Below, in pieces: positions 9,446 through 18,459 of a stretch of DNA of 64,000 bases. How positions within the stretch are numbered: position 1 is the stretch's first letter; each line of letters begins with the position of its first letter. The stretch is taken from contig JAEWBG010000098.1 of assembly GCA_023391335.1 (NCBI GenBank), forward strand, positions 1 through 64,000, written 5' to 3'. This DNA is from Pseudomonadota bacterium (GTDB lineage Bacteria; Pseudomonadota; Gammaproteobacteria; Steroidobacterales; Steroidobacteraceae). The translations under genes were made by a program, and so were the position numbers. The notes beneath the pieces are model-generated. The model was not told the origin of the DNA, ran no database searches, and worked only from the letters and a program-made list of their open reading frames with translations.

Positions 9446-9891
9446 GCTGGCGGCACCCAATACACCTCCGTCTGCTTGCAGATGTAGGCTTGATACGAAT
9501 AATGAACGGCGAGGTTGGTCGGGGCGAGATTCGCCACCTCATAGTCGCCTCCGAGGGTGGGCGGAATCTTGAATCCGTAGCACTCGAAAGGGCCGAGCTG
9601 CATCCCTGCCCTCCGGCACGCATCCACAACGGAAAAACGGAGCCACTGTTCCGCGTTATTCCCCATGTCCAAGATTTGAGCGAAATGCTCTCGATTGCGT
9701 GCAACTTGAGTGCACTCACCGGTTCCGACATTCAAATGCCGAATGGATTCGTTTTCCGCGACGACGAAGACGTCGCCGAGGCGATTCACCAACCACAATC
9801 CGAATTGCGCCGGCAAAGGTGGAATCCAGTAGCTAAGGAGGCGACTCCAGTCTTTGCCATCCTGGGCGATCAAGTAGTCGTTAATGTTCAT
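9442..9891 (-). CDS. Tdi1-like / DUF1851-type T6SS immunity domain protein
   Basis: The 149-residue protein begins MNINDYLIAQDGKDW and contains FGLWLVNRLGDVF, LNVGTGECTQVA and, near the C-terminus, LGPFECYGFKIPPTLGGDY followed by an Ala-Val-His-Tyr segment. This matches the immunity-protein domain (DUF1851) named after Agrobacterium Tdi1, which neutralises the Tde1 DNase of the type VI secretion system. No effector, PAAR, VgrG or Hcp gene is in the window, so it is an orphan. It is the only minus-strand gene in this cluster. The longer frame to 9960 is less likely because the domain starts at ATG 9891. Confidence 0.75.
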   Translation of the reverse strand: MNINDYLIAQDGKDWSRLLSYWIPPLPAQFGLWLVNRLGDVFVVAENESIRHLNVGTGECTQVARNREHFAQILDMGNNAEQWLRFSVVDACRRAGMQLGPFECYGFKIPPTLGGDYEVANLAPTNLAVHYSYQAYICKQTEVYWVPPA

Positions 9892-10020
9892 CCGCGTACG
9901 AATATCACAAAGTAATTGGATTGGTTCAGAGCGAATCGCAAGTTGCAGCGTGTGCATCACGTGCTGGCTAAGCCGTTTCCCTTATACTGCTGCAGCGCCG
10001 CGCGAAGTATTCAGATAAAG

Positions 10021-11043
10021 ATGATTGAAGTCGCCCACACCGTGAGGGTTTTGAACGACGTTCGACCCGATCGCCTTCCCATCGACGAGCTCACGGAGTC
10101 CGGGCAGCCGGCGGTGTTGAAGGGTCTCGCCAGAGAATGGGAGATCGTTAGCGCCGGATCGCGATCGGATTCCGCGGCAATTGCCTATCTGCGTTCGTTC
10201 TATAACGGCAAACCCGTGCAGTATTCCTATGGCGAACCAGCGATCAAAGGCCGTCCGTTCTATACATCAGACTTCACCGAGTTGAATTGTGTCGTACGCA
10301 GAGATCGGCTCGATGAGGTTCTAAATCAAATCGAGTCTCACCTTAGCGACGATCAGCCGCCGACCTACTACGTTGCATCCCTCCTGGTAGACAGTTGTTT
10401 ACCAGGCCTTCGCGCGGCGAACGACATCACCTTCCCGGACGCGATCAAGGACGCCGCCCCCACCATCTGGATCGGCAATCGTACGACCGCTTCTTGCCAC
10501 TACGACGCGCCGAATAACATCGCATGCTGTGCAGTGGGCAAACGACGTTTCACGCTGTTCCCACCTGAACAGATTTTCAACCTTTATCCCGGCCCGCTCG
10601 AACCCACGCCGGGTGGGCAAGCCATCAGTGTTGTCGATTTCGACTACCCGGATTTTGAAACGTATCCGCGCTTTCGCGAGGCGCTCGCCGCGGGACAAAC
10701 CGCATTGCTGGAACCCGGAGATGCGATCTTCGTCCCGAGCATGTGGTGGCATCACGTACAAGGCTTGAGCGCGTTTAACACGCTGGTGAACTATTGGTGG
10801 AGTTCTTCGCCCTCGTACATTCCCTCACCCATGAACGCGCTCTATCACGCCCTGTGGACGATTCGGGATCGTCCGGAGCGCGAAAAGCAGGCTTGGAAAG
10901 ACGTCTTCGAGTATTACGTCTTTGGCGAGGCGCAACGCGCTGGCCAGCATCTTCCGCAGCAGGCGCGAGGTATTCTGGGCCGAATCGATGATGACAGTGC
11001 TCGGACGCTGCGGGCGATGCTGCTGAACAAATTGAATCGTTGA
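10021..11043 (+). CDS. cupin-like / JmjC-type putative hydroxylase
   Basis: The 340-residue protein has the cupin_8/JmjC layout: WIGNRTTASCHYDAPNN supplies the H160-x-D162 metal pair, K174 with a following Arg in GKRRFTLFPPEQ is the usual 2-oxoglutarate-contacting region, and PSMWWHHV supplies the distal His (H244/H245). Members of this fold hydroxylate protein or peptide side chains using Fe(II) and 2-oxoglutarate; the substrate here is unknown. The start is ATG 10021; the open frame extends upstream but lacks homology. It lies between the two DUF6445-like genes and 64 bp before the halogenase. The Pass1-type proteins of Xanthomonas TonB loci are the closest relatives I can recall. Confidence 0.82.
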   Translation: MIEVAHTVRVLNDVRPDRLPIDELTESGQPAVLKGLAREWEIVSAGSRSDSAAIAYLRSFYNGKPVQYSYGEPAIKGRPFYTSDFTELNCVVRRDRLDEVLNQIESHLSDDQPPTYYVASLLVDSCLPGLRAANDITFPDAIKDAAPTIWIGNRTTASCHYDAPNNIACCAVGKRRFTLFPPEQIFNLYPGPLEPTPGGQAISVVDFDYPDFETYPRFREALAAGQTALLEPGDAIFVPSMWWHHVQGLSAFNTLVNYWWSSSPSYIPSPMNALYHALWTIRDRPEREKQAWKDVFEYYVFGEAQRAGQHLPQQARGILGRIDDDSARTLRAMLLNKLNR

Positions 11044-11107
11044 TACCAACACTCGCGCGCATTAGTGTTGCGCGTGTTTATTTTCGCTGGATTTAGCCGA
11101 GGAAATC

Positions 11108-12619
11108 GTGAGCACGCGCGAAGTACGCAAGGTTGTAATCGCTGGCGGCGGGACCGCCGGATGGGTGGCTGCGGCTGCATTGTCGCATCAGTTTCGCGAT
11201 CTCTTGGAAATCGTGCTGATCGAGTCCGAAGAGATCGGCACCATCGGCGTGGGCGAATCAACGATTCCGCCGATTCGGACATTTCATCGCTTACTCGGCA
11301 TCGGCGAACAGGACTTCATGCGTGCAACGGCCGCCACGTTCAAGCTAGGCATCTCATTCGAAGGTTGGCGCACCGGTACCGATCACTACATCCATCCTTT
11401 CGGCATCACCGGCAAGTCCACGTGGGCATGCGACTTCCACCACTTTTGGCTGCATAGCCTCGCGAAAGGAATTCAATCGGAGCTCGGCGACTACTGCATC
11501 GAGTTGCAGGCCGCAAAGGCGAAGAAGTTTTTTACATCGCCGCAATCCGAAATCAACTATGCGTATCACCTCGACGCTGGCATTTATGCGAAATTCCTGC
11601 GCAAATTTTCCGAAGGCTTCGGTGCGAAACGCATCGAAGGCAAGATCAAAGAAGTAAAGCAGAATGCTGAGACAGGCTTCATCGAAGCACTCACTCTAGA
11701 GTCCGGCCAGACGGTCGAGGGTGACTTCTTCATCGACTGCACCGGCTTCCGCGGCTTGTTGATCGAGCAGACTTTGAAGACCGGTTACGAAGACTGGAAT
11801 CAGTGGCTCCTGTGTGACCGCGCGGCAGCAGTCCAGACCGAATCCGTCGGTCCAGCAGTTCCATACACACGAGTCATCGCGCATCAGGCCGGCTGGCGCT
11901 GGCGTATTCCACTGCAGCATCGCGTTGGAAACGGCCTTGTCTACAGCAGCCGATTCGAATCCGACGAGCAGGCAACCGACGAGTTGATGAAATCCATCGA
12001 AGGCAGAAACATCGCCGATCCGCGCGTGATTAGGTTCCGTCCGGGCCGACGTCTGCGAGTGTGGAACAAGAACGTGTTGGCGCTTGGTCTGGCGAGCGGA
12101 TTTGTTGAGCCGCTCGAATCAACCAGCATCCACGTAGTGATGACTGGCGTAATACGGCTGATCCAGCTCTTTCCTTTTGGCGGAGTAACTCAATCGTTTG
12201 CAGATGAATACAACGATCAAGCACGTACCGAGATGGAGCGTATTCGCGATTTCATCATCCTGCACTACAAGGTCAATGAGCGCCCTGAGGCCTTCTGGGC
12301 ACATTGCCGCGACATGGAAGTACCCGAGTCGCTATCTCGTCGCATCGACATGTTCAAAGAGCGCGCGCATGCGTGGCAAGCCGACGGAGAACTATTCAAA
12401 TTGGATTCGTGGACGCATGTCATGCTCGGCCAAGGAATCAAGCCGGCACACTACCATCAGCTAACGCGCGCACTTTCGGATGAGCAACTGAAAGGCCTGC
12501 TCGACGGGATTAGGAACCCGATTGCGAATGCCGTCGAACGAATGCCCACGCATCAGGACTTCATCGATCGATACTGCAAGGCCGGCGTGGACGTTTGGGG
12601 CTCGCAGCGTGCGAGCTGA
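11108..12619 (+). CDS. flavin-dependent tryptophan-halogenase family protein
   Basis: The 503-residue FAD enzyme has GGGTAGW (residues 13-19) for dinucleotide binding and the catalytic lysine K79 in ATFKLGISFEGW. It also has the WxWxIP signature (WRWRIP, 263-268), which blocks monooxygenase chemistry, and the E337/S338 pair in FVEPLESTS used for halide and substrate activation. It therefore looks catalytically complete. Family members chlorinate or brominate tryptophan or indoles; members next to TonB receptors and SapC have no settled substrate. A separate flavin reductase would be needed and is not encoded nearby. GTG 11108 is the start. Confidence 0.92.
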   Translation: MSTREVRKVVIAGGGTAGWVAAAALSHQFRDLLEIVLIESEEIGTIGVGESTIPPIRTFHRLLGIGEQDFMRATAATFKLGISFEGWRTGTDHYIHPFGITGKSTWACDFHHFWLHSLAKGIQSELGDYCIELQAAKAKKFFTSPQSEINYAYHLDAGIYAKFLRKFSEGFGAKRIEGKIKEVKQNAETGFIEALTLESGQTVEGDFFIDCTGFRGLLIEQTLKTGYEDWNQWLLCDRAAAVQTESVGPAVPYTRVIAHQAGWRWRIPLQHRVGNGLVYSSRFESDEQATDELMKSIEGRNIADPRVIRFRPGRRLRVWNKNVLALGLASGFVEPLESTSIHVVMTGVIRLIQLFPFGGVTQSFADEYNDQARTEMERIRDFIILHYKVNERPEAFWAHCRDMEVPESLSRRIDMFKERAHAWQADGELFKLDSWTHVMLGQGIKPAHYHQLTRALSDEQLKGLLDGIRNPIANAVERMPTHQDFIDRYCKAGVDVWGSQRAS

Positions 12620-12646
12620 TGCCGTTTCGTTGGGTCATCCGAGCCT

Positions 12647-13357
12647 ATGATTCTTAATCTGCATCGGGACATCCGAATTCAAAAGTTGGAATTTGGCGCA
12701 GAGAAAGCCACGCTACTGGTGATCGACAACTTTGTCGCAGAGCCGGAACGCTTGATTCGACGCGCGGCGAACCGGCAGTTCACTGTCTTCTCGCGCTTCT
12801 ATCCTGGCATCCGCACCGAGGCACCACCCTCCTACGAAGAATTCTTGATACGCACGCTGCGACCGCTATTCGCTCAGCATTTCGGACTGACGTCGCAAAC
12901 CATCAAGTTCCCGATGCGGCACTACTCCCTCGTCACGACTCCAGCGGCAAAACTAGAGTTTCTACAGCGTATTCCGCACTTCGATTCGTTGGGTGCAAAC
13001 GGATTGGCGACAGTCCACTATCTGTTCAAACGTGATCTGGGCGGCACGGCGTTCTATCGCCATCGCAAAACAGGGTTCGAGTACATCGACGAATCGCGCC
13101 GCGATGAGTACTTCAAGGTGCTCGAAGACGAACGGCAGAGCGAAGATAGCCCCGGTGCCGAATACATCAACGGCAACACACCTTTGTTCGAGCAAATCGC
13201 GAAGCAGGACGGCGTCTTCAATCGCATGCTCGTTTATCGCCGCAACTCACTCCACTCCGGCTGCATCGGTAAGGACTTCGTTCCTGATCTCAATCCCGCT
13301 ACGGGTCGGCTTTCGATCAACTGCTTCATCGATTTTCTAGATCCGCCGCCCAGCTAA
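12647..13357 (+). CDS. second DUF6445-like protein
   Basis: This is a 236-residue paralogue of the 8771-9445 product, located 27 bp after the halogenase. Shared blocks are RYPGIR-like FYPGIRTEAP, HYSLVTTPAAKLEFLQRIPH, DLGGTAFYRHRKTGFEYI, YRRNSLHSG and NPATGRLSINCF. The H111-x-D113 ... H203 ... R221 pattern is kept, again suggesting an Fe(II)/2-oxoglutarate site (inference). Having two divergent copies in one cluster suggests separate substrates or positions of modification. Confidence 0.75.
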   Translation: MILNLHRDIRIQKLEFGAEKATLLVIDNFVAEPERLIRRAANRQFTVFSRFYPGIRTEAPPSYEEFLIRTLRPLFAQHFGLTSQTIKFPMRHYSLVTTPAAKLEFLQRIPHFDSLGANGLATVHYLFKRDLGGTAFYRHRKTGFEYIDESRRDEYFKVLEDERQSEDSPGAEYINGNTPLFEQIAKQDGVFNRMLVYRRNSLHSGCIGKDFVPDLNPATGRLSINCFIDFLDPPPS

Positions 13358-13434
13358 CATCTCATCCACGTTCTTCTCGTATGGATGCGCTCCCATTAGC
13401 GTGAGAAGTTGCATGCCTAGTTGCTGGAGGACTT

Positions 13435-14235
13435 ATGGCGCAGATATACGTTGGCATTGGCGGCTGGGACTACGATCCATGGCGCGAGACGTTCTATCCG
13501 CCGGACGTTCCGAAGCGTGCGCAGCTTCACTACGCGAGTCGCAAGCTCACAGCGATCGAAGTCAATGGGACCTTCTATCGCCTTCAATCGCCCGCCGTGT
13601 TTGCGAAGTGGCGCGATGAGACTCCGGCTGGATTTATCTTCTCGTTGAAGGCGTCGCGCTTCACAACAAATCGACGCGATCTGCGCGAGGCCGGCGAGTC
13701 AGTGCAGAAATTCCTTTCGAGCGGCATTACTGAATTGGGTGAGAAGCTCGGCCCAATTCTGTGGCAGTTGGCTACCACGAAGAAATTCGACCCCGAAGAG
13801 ATCGACGCGTTCTTGCGCTTGCTTCCTCGGGAACAAGACGGCGTCGCACTACGGCATGCACTTGAAGTCCGACACGAGTCATTCATGTGCCCCGAGTATT
13901 TGGCTGTAGCCAGGAAACTCGGTGCAGCAACGGTATTCGCCGACTCCGACGAATATCCGAGCTTTGCGGACGTTACTGGCGACTTCGTCTACGCGCGCCT
14001 CATGAAGACCGTCTCCACACAACCTACCGGTTACACCAAACCGGCACTTTCGAAGTGGGCTCGCCGCGTTTCGGAGTGGAGTGCGGGCTCCACGCCAACG
14101 GACCTACCTCACGTCGAAAAGAAACCGGTCAAGGCGAAACCGCGAGATGTATTTGCATTTTTCATAAGCGGTGCAAAGGAGCGTGCACCCGCGGCGGCCA
14201 CGCGCCTCATCGAGGCAGTTCGCGCGTCAGCGTAA
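13435..14235 (+). CDS. DUF72 (YecE-like) domain protein
   Basis: The 266-residue protein starts AQIYVGIGGWDYDPW and has YASRKLTAIEVNGTFYR, GFIFSLKASRFTT, a conserved EVRHESF segment and a C-terminal VFAFFISGAKERAPAAA. This is the TIM-barrel-like DUF72 family, exemplified by E. coli YecE, whose function is not established. A good ribosome binding site (GGAGGA) precedes ATG 13435. It stands between the halogenase cluster and the FNR-like regulator, and may be unrelated to either. Confidence 0.88.
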   Translation: MAQIYVGIGGWDYDPWRETFYPPDVPKRAQLHYASRKLTAIEVNGTFYRLQSPAVFAKWRDETPAGFIFSLKASRFTTNRRDLREAGESVQKFLSSGITELGEKLGPILWQLATTKKFDPEEIDAFLRLLPREQDGVALRHALEVRHESFMCPEYLAVARKLGAATVFADSDEYPSFADVTGDFVYARLMKTVSTQPTGYTKPALSKWARRVSEWSAGSTPTDLPHVEKKPVKAKPRDVFAFFISGAKERAPAAATRLIEAVRASA

Positions 14236-14344
14236 GGCATAGAGACGCGATAACTTCGCCGCATTCGTGTTCGCTGCGGATTGGCCGTACTGCCTAGCCG
14301 AAACCACCGGTGGAGCGTATGCAAAGCGGAGAACATGCTTGGAA

Positions 14345-14358
14345 CTGATCTGAGTCAA
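14345..14358 (+). promoter_or_regulatory. FNR-like box upstream of the regulator
   Basis: CTGAT-CTGA-GTCAA matches the FNR consensus TTGAT-N4-ATCAA in eight of ten informative positions. It lies about 57 bp before the start of the Crp/Fnr-family gene, a place fit for autoregulation. It overlaps a second small inverted repeat (GAGTCA/TGACTC). Confidence 0.4.
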
Positions 14359-14415
14359 TGACTCTCGCTTCCCGACCTGCTCAACTGCTCGAGCAGATAG
14401 TGGAGGAACGCCCGC

Positions 14416-15165
14416 ATGTCCAGGCCCCAAACTGCAGAAGCCATCGAGCCACTCGGCCCCGTCGCCTGCGAAAACTGCGATCTTGCGCACATTTGTTCGG
14501 CTCTGGCGAATGCGCGCACTTCTCGCGAAGGCAGCCGACCATGCAGCGTGCTTCGTTCAGTGCGCGCGGGCGAGCACCTCTACCGAAGCGGCGATCCGGC
14601 GTCCGCATTTTTTGCGGTTCGCAAGGGACTTATCAAGCTGTCGCACCGCGGCGAGACGGCCGTTACTGAAACTGCAACTTTGAAGTTGCCAGGTGAGACG
14701 TTGGGGTTGGAGGCGTTTGGAGGCGGAAGTTATGCCGATGACGCCATCGCATTAACTCCAACGATTTGCTGCGAATTGCCGATCTCGATCCTGGATGAAA
14801 CGCAAGCTGATCGCGAGATACTCGATTCGGCAATCATTCGTCTGCTCGCGAGTTCCTTGGAGATCAGGCCGACGCAACTTACCGGCAAGGTTGCGGACCG
14901 GGTGAATTGGTATTTGAACGATCTCAGGCGACGCCTCGAATCGCACGGCATTCCCAAGAGCCGACTTCTGCCTCTGTCGCACGAGGAAATCGCCGCTCTG
15001 CTCGATGTGCACCCCAAATCGGCACAACGCGAACTGCAGCGCCTGCAGTCTCACAGCCGCATCCAACTGCATCATAGTGGTATCCGATTGGATCGGAAAT
15101 CTCCCAGCACTAGCACGAACGATAATTCCATTGAACCGAATCTGGACCTTGCGCACTCACTCTGA
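14416..15165 (+). CDS. FNR-like Crp/Fnr-family regulator with Fe-S cysteines
   Basis: The 249-residue protein has the N-terminal cysteine motif C18-x2-C21-x5-C27 and an internal cysteine in CCELP (C119). These correspond to C20/C23/C29 and C122 of E. coli FNR, so a [4Fe-4S] oxygen-sensing cluster is likely. A cyclic-nucleotide-type beta-roll, a dimerisation helix and a C-terminal winged helix follow. The recognition helix reads HPKSAQRELQRL. The FNR residue that reads the central bases (E209) is replaced by K201 and S212 by Q204, while the Arg (R205) is kept, so DNA specificity may differ. A Ser/Thr/Asn-rich tail of about 20 residues ends the protein. Confidence 0.85.
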   Translation: MSRPQTAEAIEPLGPVACENCDLAHICSALANARTSREGSRPCSVLRSVRAGEHLYRSGDPASAFFAVRKGLIKLSHRGETAVTETATLKLPGETLGLEAFGGGSYADDAIALTPTICCELPISILDETQADREILDSAIIRLLASSLEIRPTQLTGKVADRVNWYLNDLRRRLESHGIPKSRLLPLSHEEIAALLDVHPKSAQRELQRLQSHSRIQLHHSGIRLDRKSPSTSTNDNSIEPNLDLAHSL

Positions 15166-15299
15166 GTAGAAGGTCGTTTTGTCGCGAAGCGACGACGGCC
15201 AGCAGGCAATTTGTTGTGCTCTGGCGTGAACTGCTTCCATACACTGTTCGCTCGGTTCACTAAACTCGCTGCCACATAAAAAAGCTAGTCCGGGGCTGC

Positions 15300-17219
15300 A
15301 TGAAATCCGCATCGCTGGCGGTTCTCTCCTTGCTTACGCTTTCTGCGTTCGCAGCGCCAAGCGCCACTCCTCCCATCGACCCGCCCTCTTCACGCTCAAT
15401 GCAAACTGATCGGCTGCTGATCGAGTGGCGCCGACCGAACGTGCACCGAGCTAAGGCGTCCACGCTCCTGCAGAAGTCCGGAAACTCGGCGCGTTTCGGC
15501 ACGCCAATCTCTGCGCAAATGGACGTTGTGCAATTGGGTCGTTCGCTACATGGCCAGGAACTGCTGGATGCGATATCGGCACTGGAAAGCGAACCGGACG
15601 TGTTGAGTGTGAGTCCGGATTTGCGCCGACACATCCAAGCTGTACCTGCAGATCCGCTCTACCCAGAGCAGTGGTATTTACAAAGCATTCAGCCAGCCGC
15701 GACCAAAACTGACCAAGCTTGGGATATCACCACTGGCAGCGGCTCGACAGTGGTCGCGATCCTCGACACCGGCGTTCGCTTCGAACATCCCGACCTGGGT
15801 CGCTACGCTCAAAGCGGAAAGCTACTCGATGGATACGACTTCATCACCAACGCTTCAGTTGCCAACGATGGCAATGGCCGAGACTCGGATGCCAGCGATC
15901 CTGGCGATTGGGTTGCTACCAGCGATCAATCGAAATCCGAGTTCGCCAACTGCGACATCGCGAACAGCTCTTGGCATGGAACGCGCGTTGCCAGTTTGAT
16001 TGCGGCGGCAAGCGATGACGGAATCGGCATGGCGGGTTCGAACTGGTCGACTCTCATCTTGCCGGTACGCGTGATGGGCAAGTGCGGCGGGTACGACTCG
16101 GACATCATCGCCGCGATGCGCTGGGCCGCCGGCCTTCCTGTTCCTGGCGCTCCTTTCAACGCGACGCCGGCGAAGGTGATCAATCTTAGTCTGGGCGGCG
16201 AAGGTGCGTGCACGCCCGCCTATCAATCCGCGATCGATGAAGTGACCGCCGCTGGATCAGTGGTCGTCGCGTCTGCCGGGAACGAAGGGACCGCCGTTAG
16301 CGTGCCCGCCAGTTGCAAAGGCGTCATTGCAGTCACAGGCATCCGTCAGGTTGGCACCAAAGTCGGTTACAGCAATCTGGGTCCTGGCGCGACACTCGCC
16401 GCACCAGCCGGCAATTGCGTCAATACGTTCATCGATGCACAGCATCCGTGCGAGTTTCAGATCGTGGTTGCCAGGGATAGCGGGCTAACCTCACCTGTGT
16501 CCCCCGACTACAGCGATCGAGTCTACAACTACAACGTCGGAACGAGTTTCTCCGCGCCCCTAGTAGCAGGTGCGGTGGCGCTCATGAGTTCGGTGAACGA
16601 ACAACTCTCTCCGGCACAATTCACAGCGCTCCTGCAAAAGACGGCAACTCCATTTCCAACTTCGTCGACCACCACGAGCACGCAATGTCACGCTCCGATG
16701 CCCGATGAGAAGCAGGATCGAGAATGCATCTGCACGACACAAACGTGCGGTGCGGGCATGCTGAACACCTACGAAGCGGTGCTGGCGGCGCAACGTCCTC
16801 TCGCTGTGATCAATGCTCCAGCAACCCTCATCGCGGGCGTCAGTGTTGCCATCGATGCACTCGCGAGCGTTGCTTCCAATCAGCGCAAGATTGTCGGCTA
16901 TGAATGGAGCATAACGAATGCATCGGGAGCGACACCTGCGATTGCGAACGCGACGCTGCCGACGACCTCGATCCAAGTTGGTGCCGGGAGCCAGTTCACG
17001 CTTCGGCTAACGGTGACCGATGATCAAGGCGCACAAGACGTTGCGGACGTTAATATGAACTCCGGCACAGTCTCGATCGCAAGTGCTTCCAATGGCACGA
17101 AATCGGGTGGCGGCGGCGGAACAATCGACATGGGTTGGCTTGCGTTGCTTGCGAGCTTTGGCTACGTCGCGCTCATGAGTTCCGTGAGAACCCGCTCGAC
17201 GATATCCAGACCTTCTTGA
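15300..17219 (+). CDS. S8 subtilisin-family serine protease with GlyGly-CTERM-like tail
   Basis: The 639-residue secreted protease has a signal peptide (cleavage near AFAAP, about residue 19), an inhibitor-type propeptide to about 115, and a subtilase domain with D156 in VVAILDTG, H226 in SSWHGTRVA and S416 in GTSFSAP. A PKD-like domain lies at about 500-595. The C-terminus has SGGGGG followed by a hydrophobic stretch and basic residues, which is the layout of GlyGly-CTERM/rhombosortase sorting tails. Several cysteines in the catalytic domain suggest disulphides. No rhombosortase is in the window. The last 58 bp overlap the 3' end of gabT on the other strand. Confidence 0.9.
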   Translation: MKSASLAVLSLLTLSAFAAPSATPPIDPPSSRSMQTDRLLIEWRRPNVHRAKASTLLQKSGNSARFGTPISAQMDVVQLGRSLHGQELLDAISALESEPDVLSVSPDLRRHIQAVPADPLYPEQWYLQSIQPAATKTDQAWDITTGSGSTVVAILDTGVRFEHPDLGRYAQSGKLLDGYDFITNASVANDGNGRDSDASDPGDWVATSDQSKSEFANCDIANSSWHGTRVASLIAAASDDGIGMAGSNWSTLILPVRVMGKCGGYDSDIIAAMRWAAGLPVPGAPFNATPAKVINLSLGGEGACTPAYQSAIDEVTAAGSVVVASAGNEGTAVSVPASCKGVIAVTGIRQVGTKVGYSNLGPGATLAAPAGNCVNTFIDAQHPCEFQIVVARDSGLTSPVSPDYSDRVYNYNVGTSFSAPLVAGAVALMSSVNEQLSPAQFTALLQKTATPFPTSSTTTSTQCHAPMPDEKQDRECICTTQTCGAGMLNTYEAVLAAQRPLAVINAPATLIAGVSVAIDALASVASNQRKIVGYEWSITNASGATPAIANATLPTTSIQVGAGSQFTLRLTVTDDQGAQDVADVNMNSGTVSIASASNGTKSGGGGGTIDMGWLALLASFGYVALMSSVRTRSTISRPS

Positions 17220-18448
17220 AGCACTACATCCGAGATCGTCAGCGGCGGCAAGAAGCGAATCACATTGCTATAAATGCCGCAGCTCAAAAGCACCAAACCG
17301 TTCGCTGCGCAACGCTGTACCAACGCCTTCGTGAGATCCGCATCCGGCTGACTCGGATCGCGATTGCGCACCAACTCCATCGCGATCATTCCGCCTAGGC
17401 CGCGCACTTCACCGATGCAAGCCAACTTGGTCTGCAACGACTCCATTCGTTTCCGAATGCGACTACCCACCTTCTCGGAGCGCGCAAGCAAATCCTCTTC
17501 CTTCATCACGTCCAAGACGGCCAACGCAGCGGCACACGCGATTGGCGATCCGGCATATGTCCCGCCAAGTCCGCCGACCACGGGCGCATCCATGATCGCC
17601 GCCTTGCCCACGATCGCGGCCAACGGAAATCCGCCAGCAAGGCTCTTGGCCAGCGTCATCAAATCAGGTTCGATGCCGAAGTGCTCGGCGGCAAACATTC
17701 GTCCCGTTCTAGCAAACCCAGTTTGGATCTCGTCGCAAATCAATAGGATCCCATGCCGATCGCACAGGGCGCGCAAGGCGGGAAGAAAGTCAGCAGGCGC
17801 GACGTAGAAGCCGCCTTCGCCCAGCACTGGCTCCACGATAATCGCCGCAACGCGAGTAGGCTCGACGTCGGTTTTGAACAACTGCTCGAGCGCGCTCAGA
17901 CTCGCTGAGGTGCTTCCGCCATGAAATGGCATTGGGAATGGCACGTGATACACATCGCCTGGAAACGGCCCGAAGCCAACCTTGTACGGCGCAACCTTCC
18001 CGGTGAGCGCCATTGCCATGTAGGTGCGGCCATGAAAACCGCCCCCGAATGCGATCACTGCGGGCCGACCCGTGTGTGCACGGGCGATCTTGATCGCGTT
18101 CTCCACGGCTTCTGCGCCGGTGGTAACGAACATCGTTTTCTTCGGAGAACTACCGGGAGCAATAGCGTTTAACCGCTCTGCCAACTCCACCGCGACGCGA
18201 TACGGCGTGATCATCACGCACGTATGGGTAAACGCTTCAAGCTGAGCTGCAACGGCCGCTTTGACTCGCGGGTGCAGGTGGCCCGTGTTTACAACCGCGA
18301 TGCCACCTGCGAAGTCGATGTAGCGATTGCCGTCGACATCCCACAACTCCGCGTTCTGCGCGCGTTCGATGTAGACGGGCAGCATGGTCGACATGCCGCG
18401 CGAAATCGAAGAGATACGCCGCTCGTGAAGCTGTTGATTCTTCGACAT
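17162..18448 (-). CDS. gabT: 4-aminobutyrate aminotransferase
   Basis: This PLP class III aminotransferase moves the amino group of GABA (or a related omega-amine) to 2-oxoglutarate, giving succinate semialdehyde. The 428-residue protein has VDGNRYIDFAGGIAV, the TGAEAVENAIKIAR cofactor-phosphate motif, EPVLGEGG, the LLICDEIQTGFARTG metal/PLP segment and the Schiff-base lysine in TLAKSLAGGFPLAA. GabT is the best fit, though ornithine-type specificity cannot be excluded. It follows galU by 11 bp on the same strand, and no gabD is adjacent. Confidence 0.92.
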   Translation of the reverse strand: MSKNQQLHERRISSISRGMSTMLPVYIERAQNAELWDVDGNRYIDFAGGIAVVNTGHLHPRVKAAVAAQLEAFTHTCVMITPYRVAVELAERLNAIAPGSSPKKTMFVTTGAEAVENAIKIARAHTGRPAVIAFGGGFHGRTYMAMALTGKVAPYKVGFGPFPGDVYHVPFPMPFHGGSTSASLSALEQLFKTDVEPTRVAAIIVEPVLGEGGFYVAPADFLPALRALCDRHGILLICDEIQTGFARTGRMFAAEHFGIEPDLMTLAKSLAGGFPLAAIVGKAAIMDAPVVGGLGGTYAGSPIACAAALAVLDVMKEEDLLARSEKVGSRIRKRMESLQTKLACIGEVRGLGGMIAMELVRNRDPSQPDADLTKALVQRCAANGLVLLSCGIYSNVIRFLPPLTISDVVLQEGLDIVERVLTELMSAT

Positions 18449-18459
18449 GACGGTTCCGG

